From Clostridium algidicarnis DSM 15099 (GTDB lineage: Bacteria; Bacillota; Clostridia; Clostridiales; Clostridiaceae), in the NCBI RefSeq assembly GCF_002934235.1, contig NZ_PTIS01000013.1, forward strand, positions 23,904 through 87,903: a stretch of DNA of 64,000 nucleotides, in the 5' to 3' direction. Below the pieces are notes generated by a model that saw nothing but the letters and a program-made list of their open reading frames with translations, made no database searches and was not told the origin of the DNA. Every line of letters starts with the position of its first letter. Positions within the stretch are counted from its first letter, which is position 1. Shown here piece by piece: positions 1-9,032 of the stretch. The position numbers and the translations under genes are program-made.

Positions 1-107
1 CTGAATTTAACAAAGAAGGATCAGAATATATAAATAGAGCAGTTTCAAAGACTAATATTGTAAAAATAACTATTGATAAGGCAACAGCTAAAGGAAATTT
101 AAAATAG
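1..107 (+). CDS. C-terminal end of an unidentified protein (partial)
   Basis: Reading in frame from base 3, the window opens in 34 codons ending at TAG (105-107). The tail is Lys/Thr/Ile-rich (for example VSKTNIVKITIDKATAKGN), as seen at the end of many secreted or beta-rich proteins. There is too little to name a family. It runs toward the minus-strand genes that follow. The rest of the gene lies outside the window. Confidence 0.45.
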   Translation, partial: EFNKEGSEYINRAVSKTNIVKITIDKATAKGNLK

Positions 108-160
108 ATCAAAAGGGAAATATGCTTTCATTTAATTTATCATATTCATTTCTTAAATCC

Positions 161-532
161 TTATATTTTGGATATTATTTTATTATAAATTTTCTTCATA
201 TGGGATTCACTTGAGTGTATATCTATCTCACTGATTGGAATCCACTTAACATCACTATTCTCATCTGGTTTAATAATAACCTGCTCATTCTCATCAGCCT
301 GAACTAAATATACTACTGATATATGTAAATGTGATGAAACATACTTTCCTTTTCTTAAATGTCCTAACACAGGTAAAATATCTAATGAAACAATCTTATT
401 AGTGATAGGAATAATATTTTTTACTCCTGTTTCTTCTTTAATCTCTGATATAGCAACACCTAATAAATCTTCCTCACCGTCTGCATGTCCTCCTGTCAAA
501 GACCATGCATTGAATATATTATGATGTGCCAT
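161..532 (-). pseudogene. N-terminally truncated Nudix hydrolase
   Basis: The reading frame carries a Nudix box (GGHADGEEDLLGVAISEIKE, then ETGV), the metal/diphosphate-binding helix of Nudix hydrolases. The usual Arg of the REUXEE core is Ser here. Family members normally have about 40-50 residues of beta-strand before the box, but this frame has only about 11 residues before it, and an in-frame stop lies about 10 codons upstream of the first ATG. No ribosome site precedes that ATG. I read it as the remnant of a longer Nudix gene. A very short but functional protein cannot be excluded. Confidence 0.6.
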
Positions 533-641
533 TACGTCACATTGTAAGAATATTGTGAATTAACGCTATTTCCCCATTATGCTCATTACTCATCAGTTCA
601 TTACTTATTTTCAAAATATCAGAATGCTATCCATCTGCATT

Positions 642-1388
642 TTACCTTATATCTAACTCTTCGTTAGGGCATTCTCCCTTTCTAACCGTGATAATAACTG
701 ATAGATAATCCTGTATCATTTCTCTGGTAACATTCATTTGCATAAGATATAAATCTGCCAGTATTTTCTTAAATCCTAAAAGCACTTCCCTATGATCCAA
801 CTCCACTGGCACAGGTGTATATTCTACCAGGAATACAGTTCTTGCAACATCATACAAAAAATCTCCATGACACAGGTTCATAAAATCTATAACAACTGTA
901 TGTCCATTGGATATTAGTATATTACCTGGATGGAAATCACCATGACAAAGAGCATTCCCATCTGGTAATTTATCTATCCTTTGCAATACTTCTTCTTTAT
1001 TCAAATCAACTGATGGTTCCTTTGGTATATGAGACTTTAAAAATTCCTTGTAATTTGGTACATTACTAATTCTATTTTGAAGCATTGCCTTATGTAGCTT
1101 TGCCATATATGCTGCACACCCCTGCACATCACCAGTTTTCATAACCCAATCCAGAAGGGATTCACCTTCCACCCTATCATATATAATGCCCATTCTCTCT
1201 TTACATGAGATTATTTCATATACCTTTGGTTTTGCAAAATTCATATTTTTTATGGCCATTGCATTATAAAACTCTTTTTCTACGGATTTTTTAGGATATC
1301 CTTCATAGAAAAGCTTAAGCACTCTACCTTCTTCCCATTCATATACAGTTGCTGTATTACCTACGCCAATTATCTTCCCGCATTTCAT
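642..1388 (-). CDS. Aminoglycoside phosphotransferase (APH)-family kinase
   Basis: 248 residues. The protein-kinase-like APH fold is shown by a Gly-rich nucleotide loop near residues 8-16 (GVGNTATVYEW), the catalytic loop CHGDFHPGNIL with Asp151 and Asn156, and the metal-binding VIDF with Asp168. The start has a good AGGAG site. Members phosphorylate aminoglycosides, choline, sugars or other small alcohols. The substrate cannot be told from sequence, and true aminoglycoside resistance is not implied. It sits alone among degraded genes. Length is normal for the small APH-like kinases of clostridia. Confidence 0.8.
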   Translation of the reverse strand: MKCGKIIGVGNTATVYEWEEGRVLKLFYEGYPKKSVEKEFYNAMAIKNMNFAKPKVYEIISCKERMGIIYDRVEGESLLDWVMKTGDVQGCAAYMAKLHKAMLQNRISNVPNYKEFLKSHIPKEPSVDLNKEEVLQRIDKLPDGNALCHGDFHPGNILISNGHTVVIDFMNLCHGDFLYDVARTVFLVEYTPVPVELDHREVLLGFKKILADLYLMQMNVTREMIQDYLSVIITVRKGECPNEELDIR

Positions 1389-1552
1389 TTATTTTTCTCC
1401 TAATCCTTTATTATTCATTAATCCTTATGCTCATTGTAAAAATAACCTTTAATTCATAGTAATTCACTTCTCTGTCATAATATCAAAAAGATTGTTCTTA
1501 TGATCTCACCGACCCATTGATTTAGAAAACCTTAAATTAAATGATTTGTTTC

Positions 1553-1921
1553 TTAACATAGAATCATAACCCAAAATTCAGTTTTCCCAATGTCTGATAT
1601 TCTTTCAAAAGAGTTGACTTTCTTGAAGCCTACCCCTTCACCACATAAATTTGGTTTCATTCCCAAACCAACATCAATAATATCTTTAGAATCATAAACT
1701 CCAAATCCCTTTCCTACTGGAACTTGAGCAGAATCACCAAAGCAATAGTAACCTATAAGATTGTTTTCCCTGTCCGAAACTGAAAAATAATCACCATTAA
1801 GAAGTTCATTTATACATTCATCACTTTCATCCATACTATAAAGTAAATAGGGTTCATTATAAATCCACTTTGAAATTTGCTTTGCTTCATCATAATTCAT
1901 TGATTTTATATTTAGTTCCAT
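1553..1921 (-). pseudogene. GNAT acetyltransferase with an internal deletion
   Basis: The first about 95 residues look like a GNAT N-acetyltransferase N-terminus followed by the acetyl-CoA pyrophosphate loop region (GLGMKPNLCGEGVGF). The frame then jumps directly to KKVNSFERI...EFWVMI, which resembles the extreme C-terminus of the same family (normally after ...YEKVGF). About 45 residues expected between them are missing. Both junction sides have a Gly-Phe pair, so recombination between short repeats could have removed the segment. The start has an AGGGGAG site. It is probably non-functional. Confidence 0.6.
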
Positions 1922-2347
1922 GTCTTCTCCCCTTATCTTACAATTTTTATACTATTTTATTAACATTGATCATAGGTAACAGTTTCGTGATATTATACAA
2001 TAATTCATAATTATTTCCAGTATATCACTACTAATAAAATAAAAATAGAAGTTAATAACTTTAAATATTTTTACAAATATAAGGAAAAACTCAAGTCTTT
2101 ACCATAGGAAACTATAGACATTATTGCCACAAAAATATTTGATTTAGAAGAATTAAAGGAGCTTGAAAAATGCTTTGCCTAACACTAATGAGCATCCATG
2201 GATTTATATAAATTGTATCTATGGATATTCCTTTTAACGTGTAGGTTTTTATGGAAAGTCTTATACCTATGAGGTTTTTTTGTGCAAATAACCATCTTAG
2301 ATTATATAATCGTTTTAAGTTCATAAAGCTCAAGAAATGATTCTAAT
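1922..2347. other. Intergenic stretch without a convincing gene
   Basis: The 70-codon minus-strand frame here (2121-2333) has no ribosome site and an odd composition, and I consider it spurious. A short plus-strand frame around 2120-2180 (DIIATKIFDLEELKELEKC) looks protein-like but is closed by stops on both sides. It may be debris of a lost gene. The stretch fits with the decayed genes around it. Confidence 0.4.
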
Positions 2348-2718
2348 CTATTTGTCTACTCTCCAATCATATTTACCGCTAGGTAAGTTTATCTTATGAC
2401 CATTAATTTTAACAGTATCATCACTATCCCAAGTAATTTCAGAAACATTAATTTTATATTCCCAGTAAATATTTCTTGCCTTCTTATTTTTATTATTTAT
2501 TATTAACTCCCCTCTCACTGCATAATCTACTGTTGCACCGCCATTACAAAGATATGTTCTAATAGTATATGTTCCATTTGGAGATGTGGACTTACTCAAA
2601 TATTCGCCATTTGGTAAATTACTCATATTATCCAGAGGACCATTTTCAGTTCTAAAAAAATTATTGCTATAAAAATAGAAATTATTACTATACCAAAAAT
2701 TATTTTAATCTTCTTCAT
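2348..2718 (-). pseudogene. DUF5412-like membrane-anchored protein, frameshifted
   Basis: The distal frame (92 residues) matches my memory of DUF5412 proteins: SPNGTYTIRTYLCNGGATVDY, then GELIINN and a C-terminal INGHKINLPSGKYDW. A proper start lies upstream at ATG 2718-2716, encoding MKKIKIIFGIVIISIFIAII, a transmembrane/signal-like segment. The two frames are offset by one base and meet at a run of seven A (T on the coding strand) at 2654-2660. One extra base would join them into about 123 residues. This is a homopolymer frameshift: mutation, phase variation or sequencing error. Confidence 0.6.
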
Positions 2719-2763
2719 AGACAAACCTCACAATATTAATATTATTTTTTTCAACTACATAAT

Positions 2764-2961
2764 TTACCTGGCAATATAAGAATATTCATCACTAATATTT
2801 ACAATTTTAATATTTAAATCACTTAAGTTTGCAGTAATATAATGTGCAATGGCTACGTCTTTGATAATTTTGCAAGACTTTGAAGCATAATTATTTCCCC
2901 TATAAGCTTCTTCAATCCTATAACCAATATGGCCCCCGTAATATAGATTTTCATTGTACCT
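2764..2961 (-). pseudogene. GNAT acetyltransferase C-terminal fragment
   Basis: An open frame without a start codon encodes about 65 residues containing GGHIGYRIEEAYRGNNYASK. This is the beta4/motif-A acetyl-CoA-binding region of GNAT acetyltransferases (pattern GxIGYxIxxxYRGNxYA). A stop sits directly upstream in frame, and the frame ends at TAA 2764-2766. The N-terminal half is missing. It is the second broken GNAT within 1.5 kb. Confidence 0.6.
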
Positions 2962-3161
2962 CTACTAACATCTGCATCATGTAAATTTGCCTATTATGAG
3001 TAAATTATAACATATTTTATATACCCTGTTATTGATTTTCAAAGACCATGGTTCCTAGTATAACCTTTAATGAAATGATTTTTTTTATTACCGCACCTAA
3101 TAAATTCATTGTAATAAAACTCCTTTCATTATAAATATTCAGGCTAATTGAACTTAAATAA

Positions 3162-3204
3162 TAAAAAAATACCGTATTATTCACTTCTGAATAACGCGAT
3201 ATTT
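3162..3204 (-). terminator. Rho-independent terminator
   Basis: On the minus strand a stem built from GTTATTCA / TGAATAA with a GAAG loop and a further CG/TAT extension is followed by seven T. It lies just downstream of the 3240-3887 gene and would end the metalloprotease-containing transcript. Confidence 0.65.
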
Positions 3205-3239
3205 TAATATGTTATTTATTTTTCATTTAGTCAAAAAAT

Positions 3240-3887
3240 CTATTTTAAGCTTGGAGCATATTTTTTTAATGCTTCTTCTCTAATTGAATTTTGATGATCA
3301 AATTCTGATAATACTTCATTAGCATAATCAGAATTTGCATTTTTTAAAGATTTCTTTAAACCGTTACCTTCATTTTGCAAAGGAACTTTTCCATAATTAA
3401 CACCTGTTATTAGATAATATGGATCTGTTTCTGATTTCTTTAGAAACAATAAATAATCGTTATTTGTTTTCATTAATTCGTATCCAGCAATGTTATAAGT
3501 CAAATTTTCCTTTTTATTGTATGCTGCATTTTCTAAAATTATAATTTCTGTTCCTGAAGTAAATGAATTTCCACTTATAACTTTCTCAATTAAAAAATTA
3601 GACAAAGTATAAGAGATATCAATTCGACCTTCTTGATTATATATAATTGTCGGCTCTTCTTGATTAATCTTTTTACCAACCACAATAATATCTGTATTAT
3701 CCTCAACAGAATTTAAATCAGGAAATTCATCAACTTTTGCATCTAAGACTAAGTTCCGACCAAATAAGTGGTCTTCTATACCATTATCAAATTGTGCTTG
3801 ATTATACGAATTGGTCTTACTTTCAAAAATTAAAAATCCAATTAAAAAAACACATACCACTCCTACTATAGCTAATATTTTTTTCAT
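3240..3887 (-). CDS. Secreted or membrane-anchored protein of unknown function
   Basis: 215 residues with an N-terminal Lys-Lys then a hydrophobic segment (about residues 3-21), so exported or anchored; no lipobox Cys is visible. The remainder is hydrophilic with beta-rich stretches and a central YLLFLKKSETDPYYLITG. This pattern recalls small clostridial extracytoplasmic proteins, but I do not recognise a named family. It follows the metalloprotease gene by 36 bp in the same direction, so the two are probably co-transcribed. The start region contains a direct duplication of about 16 bases (GTATAAGTATGAAAAA), so a second ATG with the same surroundings lies upstream. Confidence 0.6.
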   Translation of the reverse strand: MKKILAIVGVVCVFLIGFLIFESKTNSYNQAQFDNGIEDHLFGRNLVLDAKVDEFPDLNSVEDNTDIIVVGKKINQEEPTIIYNQEGRIDISYTLSNFLIEKVISGNSFTSGTEIIILENAAYNKKENLTYNIAGYELMKTNNDYLLFLKKSETDPYYLITGVNYGKVPLQNEGNGLKKSLKNANSDYANEVLSEFDHQNSIREEALKKYAPSLK

Positions 3888-3923
3888 ACTTATACACCAC
3901 CTTTTTCATACTTATACATCTCA

Positions 3924-4424
3924 TTAGTATTTAGCATTAATACCAGCTTTATCGTCAGATAACGGATATGCTTTATTATTAAATCCTGTTGCTCTCATAA
4001 CTGACTCTGTGTTATTTACAGATTGAGTATGACTCAAACCTATTGCATGACCAACTTCATGAACTACCGTTTCATTTCTCACAGCAGAAGAAGCGTTTTT
4101 AAATGCTCTATAATAACGAATGTCACTTTGACGATTAGTATTATAATAACAAACTCCATAGGTTCCATTATCAGTATCAACAAATCCTTGATAAATATTT
4201 ACAAAACCACCGTAATCAAATTCTTTAATGAATACCTTACCACCTTGATAACTCCATTTAGTAGCACAATTGAGATGAGATAAATAAGGATTGCCTGAAG
4301 ATAAATTTATATACTGGGGGTTATATCCTACATTTTGATTATTAAATACGTATGCTTTTGAATCTGTAGAATAAGTTATTATTCCTAATACTAAAAAAGA
4401 AAAAAACAGTAAAACTTTTTTCAT
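3924..4424 (-). CDS. Secreted matrixin-like zinc metalloprotease
   Basis: 166 residues. Residues 1-24 form a signal peptide (MKKVLLFFSFLVLG...SKA). The metzincin zinc site HEVGHAIGLSH is at 122-132 (His122, Glu123, His126, His132), followed by a Met-turn candidate SVM at 141-143. The mature enzyme would be only about 140 residues, a minimal matrixin/M10-type catalytic domain without propeptide or haemopexin domain. Without a prodomain it may need another inhibitory mechanism. The next gene encodes another exported protein, a possible partner. The start has a GGGTGG ribosome site. Confidence 0.8.
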   Translation of the reverse strand: MKKVLLFFSFLVLGIITYSTDSKAYVFNNQNVGYNPQYINLSSGNPYLSHLNCATKWSYQGGKVFIKEFDYGGFVNIYQGFVDTDNGTYGVCYYNTNRQSDIRYYRAFKNASSAVRNETVVHEVGHAIGLSHTQSVNNTESVMRATGFNNKAYPLSDDKAGINAKY

Positions 4425-4869
4425 TTAATCCACCCGACTTCTATTCTATTGTTAATTAATATAATTATAACCATAATACGGATAATCTTCAATATGTTTT
4501 TATAATAAAAACCGGATTAATCCCTTCTCTTTGGTCAAAATCTAATAAATTATCATGCTTTCTTAGATTTACCTCTTACCTGAATATTAGTTAGTTTATC
4601 CCTCTCTAGTAAATACCTTCTTACCTTACCGCCTTTCTGCTTAACTTTCTCTTTTCCTTCAACGCTTAAATTATAGTAATACGTTTATCTTCTGAATAAG
4701 TTATAGTTAACTATACAATAAATATCCAGACATAATATAGTACAAAAACAAATGAAAATAAGAGGTATATATCACGGGACAAAAAAGTAAGAATTCAAGA
4801 AGCAATCAGTATCAAAATAACTTTTCATTCATAATATAAGGTGAAAGCTATTTTCTATGGAGGATATGT
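4425..4869. other. Divergent intergenic region
   Basis: This lies between the minus-strand protease gene and the plus-strand phosphatase, so promoters for both should be here. I see no confident -35/-10 pair. A minus-strand frame of about 43 codons near 4563-4690 (ending IQVRGKSKKA) has no start codon and ends near the protease promoter. It could be residual coding DNA or chance. Confidence 0.35.
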
Positions 4870-5751
4870 ATGTACAACTGTCCCTATTTTTATAATATGA
4901 TGAATTTAAATAACTGTATTAAGATAAGCAATAACATGAGATTTGAAAGTATGATGAGATCCATTTCACAAGATTCTCTTATTCCCTTAGATGACAACAA
5001 TATACATCTTGTTTTAGATTCACAAAATTACTATGATATACCAAAACATTTTCGTAAATCTACTAATATGTTAAATGCCGAAAGTAGCAAAGAATTAAAT
5101 ATTAGTGGGCTAAATACATTAAATATTTCTGGTAGTCAACAATTTTCAGAATACAATTTACCTCTTGTAATAAATAGTATAGACGCTTCATTGCCTATAA
5201 CAATTATTGACCTTAGGCAAGAATCACACGGATTTATTAATGGAGCCCCCATTAGCTTTGCTAATGCTAAAAACAATGCTAACATGGGTTTAACAAAGGA
5301 TGAAGTAATTCTTCATGAATATAATAGACTAAATAGTATTAAATTAAACGTTCCTATTACTTATTATAACCATAAAAATATAACTATAGTTCCAAAAAAA
5401 GTTGAAGATGAAGATCATCTTGTTACATCTAAATCACTATCATATATTCGCATCCCTGTTACCGATGGTAAGATACCTACAGATGATATGGTAGATTATT
5501 TTGTAAGTCTTGTAAAATCACAACCTAAGAATACCTGGCTTCATTTTCACTGTAAACAAGGTATAGGAAGGACTACTACTTTCATGATTATGTATGATAT
5601 GATGAAAAATGCTCACCATGTTACGGCTGATGATATTATAAAAAGACAACTACTATTAGCAAATTTTGATGAGAGTCATATTAAATCTTTTTATAATAAT
5701 GAAAGAATTAATCTTTTGAATAACTTCTATTTTTCCTTTGATTTTTTATAA
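4870..5751 (+). CDS. Cysteine phytase-like inositol polyphosphate / protein tyrosine phosphatase
   Basis: 293 residues. The PTP signature HCKQGIGRTT is at 227-236 (nucleophile Cys228, Arg234), and the block DLRQESHGFINGAPISFAN (114-132) is typical of PTP-like myo-inositol phosphatases (cysteine phytases). The reaction would be stepwise removal of phosphate from inositol polyphosphates or phosphotyrosine through a Cys-phosphate intermediate. Ruminal phytases are secreted, but this protein has no evident signal peptide (MYNCPYFYNMMNLNN), suggesting a cytosolic role. The start has GGAGG at good spacing. The 3' end overlaps the convergent MATE gene by 25 bp. Confidence 0.75.
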   Translation: MYNCPYFYNMMNLNNCIKISNNMRFESMMRSISQDSLIPLDDNNIHLVLDSQNYYDIPKHFRKSTNMLNAESSKELNISGLNTLNISGSQQFSEYNLPLVINSIDASLPITIIDLRQESHGFINGAPISFANAKNNANMGLTKDEVILHEYNRLNSIKLNVPITYYNHKNITIVPKKVEDEDHLVTSKSLSYIRIPVTDGKIPTDDMVDYFVSLVKSQPKNTWLHFHCKQGIGRTTTFMIMYDMMKNAHHVTADDIIKRQLLLANFDESHIKSFYNNERINLLNNFYFSFDFL

Positions 5752-7052
5752 AATGCCAGTGTTAAAATTAAGGCTAAGCCCTCTGAAAAGGGTACTGTAA
5801 GCCATACTCCATTTAATGCAAATATATTAGGTAAAATAAATAATCCTAGTAATATAAATACTACTCCTCTAAGAAGGGATGTAATTGTAGCTATCATAGA
5901 GTACTCAATGGCTTGAAAGTAACTTCCCATAACTATATTTACTCCCATAATTATAAATGCTATAAAATAAAGCTGTATTCCCTTTGATGTAATCTCCATA
6001 AGTTCTAAATTATCTTTATTAAAAAGCCCCACGATTTGTCTTGGGAAAAACATTCCAACTACGAAAAATGTTACTCCAACAAATAATGCAAAAGTTATTC
6101 CCATCTTTAAAACCTTATTAACTCTATCCATTTGATTTGCCCCATAGTTTGTACTTATTATAGGTTGGCTAGCCTGGCAAATACCTGTAAAGATAGCTAC
6201 ACACATTAATGATATGTTTGCAATTATGCTGTATGCTGATATTCCTATAGTGCCAGTTATATCTTCTAACACCATATTAAAAGCGAATATTACTATTCCA
6301 GAAGAAACTTCTATTATAAAGCTTGGAGCTCCATTTTTTAATATTCTTTTAAATGTATGTATTTCAAGTTTTGTCTTTACAAATTTTAACTTACCCCTAC
6401 CTTTTATAAAGTGGCAATATATTAATATAAATAAACTTGTAATAGACCCGGAAATAGTAGCAAGTGCCGCTCCCCTCATGCCTAAGTGTAATACTAAAAC
6501 AAATAGTGCATCTAAAACTATATTAATAATTGTTCCAATAATACTACTCCACATAGCAAGCTTTGGTGCGTTATCATTTCTTATAAATACCGACAAAGCA
6601 TTTACTATTAGAAAAGAGAAATTAAACATTATAATTATACTTAAATAATCTTTAACCAGCTTAAAATTGCTTTCTGTAGCACCTAGAAATATGCATAGGT
6701 TGTCTATAAAAACACTTCCTAAAATAGTAATTAGTGCTCCAAATACTATTGCCATTATCATAGATTGAGTAAATATTTTATCTACCACATGGAACTTTTT
6801 CCGTCCTATATTTATAGCCATAACAGTGGCTCCACCTACTCCTGAAAGTAGCCCTAATGCAAATATTACATTGTAAACAGGTAATGCAATATTAAGAGCT
6901 GCAAGTCCTTCGCTTCCTATTCCTCTTCCTATAAATATAGTATCAAATAAAATATACATAGATGACATAAAAGTAGATGCAATACTTGCACCTAAATATC
7001 TTAAGAAAAGTTTAAGTATATCATCTTGTAAAACGTCCGCCTTTTGTTTCAT
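5727..7052 (-). CDS. MATE-family multidrug/cation efflux transporter
   Basis: 441 residues with about 12 hydrophobic segments arranged as two homologous halves, and N-terminal FLRYLGASIASTFMSSMYILF followed by GLAALNIALPVYN, as in NorM/MATE proteins. Members exchange Na+ or H+ for cationic drugs. The substrate cannot be assigned. It is a single gene bounded upstream by a terminator at about 7066-7098, and its 3' end overlaps the convergent phosphatase gene. Confidence 0.85.
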   Translation of the reverse strand: MKQKADVLQDDILKLFLRYLGASIASTFMSSMYILFDTIFIGRGIGSEGLAALNIALPVYNVIFALGLLSGVGGATVMAINIGRKKFHVVDKIFTQSMIMAIVFGALITILGSVFIDNLCIFLGATESNFKLVKDYLSIIIMFNFSFLIVNALSVFIRNDNAPKLAMWSSIIGTIINIVLDALFVLVLHLGMRGAALATISGSITSLFILIYCHFIKGRGKLKFVKTKLEIHTFKRILKNGAPSFIIEVSSGIVIFAFNMVLEDITGTIGISAYSIIANISLMCVAIFTGICQASQPIISTNYGANQMDRVNKVLKMGITFALFVGVTFFVVGMFFPRQIVGLFNKDNLELMEITSKGIQLYFIAFIIMGVNIVMGSYFQAIEYSMIATITSLLRGVVFILLGLFILPNIFALNGVWLTVPFSEGLALILTLAFYKKSKEK

Positions 7053-7065
7053 TCCTTGTCCTCCA

Positions 7066-7098
7066 TAAAAAAAGTGGCAGATTAATATGCCACCTTTT
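7066..7098 (-). terminator. Terminator of the fructose operon
   Basis: On the minus strand AAAGGTGGCA / TGCCACTTT pair around an 8-base loop, followed by seven T. It lies immediately after the fruA stop and just before the MATE start. Confidence 0.8.
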
Positions 7099-7116
7099 TA
7101 AACAACCTTTGTTTTT

Positions 7117-9006
7117 TTATTCTATTACCTTTTTCTTTAACATAGCCATAACTATCATACCTATAACTGAACCTACAACCAAGGATATAAAGTATCCAAG
7201 TGGATTGGATATAACAGGTAATACAAATATTCCACCATGTGGAGCTCTTAAAGTACATCCAAAAGCCATAGATAAAGCTCCTGCTGTTGCTGATCCAATT
7301 ACACAAGCTGGAATTACTCTTAAAGGATCTGCTGCTGCAAAGGGAATAGCTCCTTCTGTTATAAATGATAAACCCATTATATAATTTACTAAACCTGATT
7401 GTCTTTCTTTTTTTGTAAATCTATCTTTAAAGAAAGTTGTACATAAAGCTATTGATAGCGGAGGCACCATTCCTCCAATCATTACTGCAGCCATAAAGTG
7501 AAATTGGTTATTAGCAAGAGAAGCTGTTCCAAATACATAAGCTGCCTTATTTATAGGGCCTCCCATATCTATAGCCATCATTCCCCCTAAAACTGCTCCA
7601 AGAACTATCTTACTACTTTCTCCCATGTTATTTAAAACATTTGTTATTCCATTATTTAGTGCTGAGAGTGGAGGATTAATTCCATATACAATTATTACTC
7701 CTATTAGTAAAATACCAAGTAGAGGATAAATAAGTACTGGTTTTATACCCTCTAAGCTACTTGGAAGTTTGGAAAATATCTTTTTTAATGCTACTACTAA
7801 ATATCCTGCTATAAAACCTGCTAAAAGTGCTCCAAGGAAACCTGATCCGCCTTCATTTGCAAGCATGCCACCAACAAACCCTACTGCTAAAGCTGGCCTA
7901 TCTCCAATACTCATAGCAATATACCCAGCTAAAACTGGAAGCATAAATCCAAAGGAAGTACCACCTACCTTCATTAGAAATTCTGCAAATGGTGTATTAG
8001 AACCAAAATTTGATGGATCTATACTATAATCATCAAATAAGAAAGCTAAGGCTATTAATATACCTCCACCTATAACGAAAGGTAACATGTGAGAAACACC
8101 ATTCATTAAATGTTTATATATCTCACGACCTACGCCTTCTTTTTCCATTATACTTTCTTCATCTTTACCTTTACTACCATGATGATAAATAGGAACATTC
8201 CCACTTATGGCCTCACTTATTAGCTCCTGAGGTTTGTGTATACCATTTGAAACTCTAGTTTGAATAACTCTTTTACCATCAAATCGAGCCATTTCAACAT
8301 TTTTATCTGCTGCTATTATTATACATTCAGCCTTTTCTATTTCATCTTTAGTTAGAATATTCTTTGCTCCTCCAGCTCCATTAGTTTCAACCTTTATAGC
8401 TATGTCCATATCTTTACCCTTATTTTCTAAACTTTCCGCTGCCATAAATGTATGGGCAATACCAGTTGGGCAAGCTGTAACAGCTAATACTCTATATCCA
8501 TCTTTTTGTTCTATTTTATCTTTTTCTTTGTCCTCTTCTTCAGTTATTTTGTTATTTTCTTTAAAATCTATTAATCTTAAAAATTCTTCTTTATCCTTTG
8601 CATCTATTAAACTATTTTTAAAATCTTCATCCATTAAAATAGTAGAAAGCCTTGAAAGCACTTCTAAATGAACATTATTTTCTCCTTCTGGAGCAGCTAT
8701 CATGAAAAATAGTTTTGCTTTCTCCCCATCTAAACTATCATAATCTAACCCATCTTTAATAACCATAGCACTAAGTCCTGCTTTTTTAACTGCCTTTGTT
8801 TTAGCATGTGGTATTGCAATACCATCTCCGATACCAGTAGTACTAAGCTCTTCCCTTTTTAACACTTCATTTTTGTACTCTTCTTTATTTAATAAAATCC
8901 CTCTGCCATCCATTAAATCTACTAATCTACTTATAGCTTCATTTTTAGTTTTTATTATAGGGTTTAATTCTATACCATTTTTATTTAATAAATCAATGAT
9001 TTTCAT
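7117..9006 (-). CDS. fruA: PTS fructose transporter, fused IIABC
   Basis: 629 residues in the order IIA (about 1-145, phospho-His67 in GIAIPHAK), IIB (about 168-270, VTACPTGIAHT with the phospho-Cys) and membrane IIC (about 290-625). It imports fructose and phosphorylates it to fructose-1-phosphate using phosphate from HPr. It is the last gene of the minus-strand fruR-fruK-fruA operon, 26 bp after fruK, with GGAGGG before the ATG. The arrangement is that of the standard Firmicute fructose operon. Confidence 0.93.
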   Translation of the reverse strand: MKIIDLLNKNGIELNPIIKTKNEAISRLVDLMDGRGILLNKEEYKNEVLKREELSTTGIGDGIAIPHAKTKAVKKAGLSAMVIKDGLDYDSLDGEKAKLFFMIAAPEGENNVHLEVLSRLSTILMDEDFKNSLIDAKDKEEFLRLIDFKENNKITEEEDKEKDKIEQKDGYRVLAVTACPTGIAHTFMAAESLENKGKDMDIAIKVETNGAGGAKNILTKDEIEKAECIIIAADKNVEMARFDGKRVIQTRVSNGIHKPQELISEAISGNVPIYHHGSKGKDEESIMEKEGVGREIYKHLMNGVSHMLPFVIGGGILIALAFLFDDYSIDPSNFGSNTPFAEFLMKVGGTSFGFMLPVLAGYIAMSIGDRPALAVGFVGGMLANEGGSGFLGALLAGFIAGYLVVALKKIFSKLPSSLEGIKPVLIYPLLGILLIGVIIVYGINPPLSALNNGITNVLNNMGESSKIVLGAVLGGMMAIDMGGPINKAAYVFGTASLANNQFHFMAAVMIGGMVPPLSIALCTTFFKDRFTKKERQSGLVNYIMGLSFITEGAIPFAAADPLRVIPACVIGSATAGALSMAFGCTLRAPHGGIFVLPVISNPLGYFISLVVGSVIGMIVMAMLKKKVIE

Positions 9007-9032
9007 TTATTACCCTCCTTTTATATATATTT

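Noticed and set aside
2121..2333. 70-codon minus-strand ORF
   Set aside because: No ribosome site and protein-unlike composition; the opposite strand also holds only short debris.
4563..4690. Minus-strand open stretch ending IQVRGKSKKA
   Set aside because: No start codon or ribosome site; about 43 codons can be open by chance in this AT-rich DNA.
7109..7384. Plus-strand ORFs opposite fruA, trkA, exporters and shell genes
   Set aside because: These are shadows of highly coding minus-strand genes without ribosome sites.
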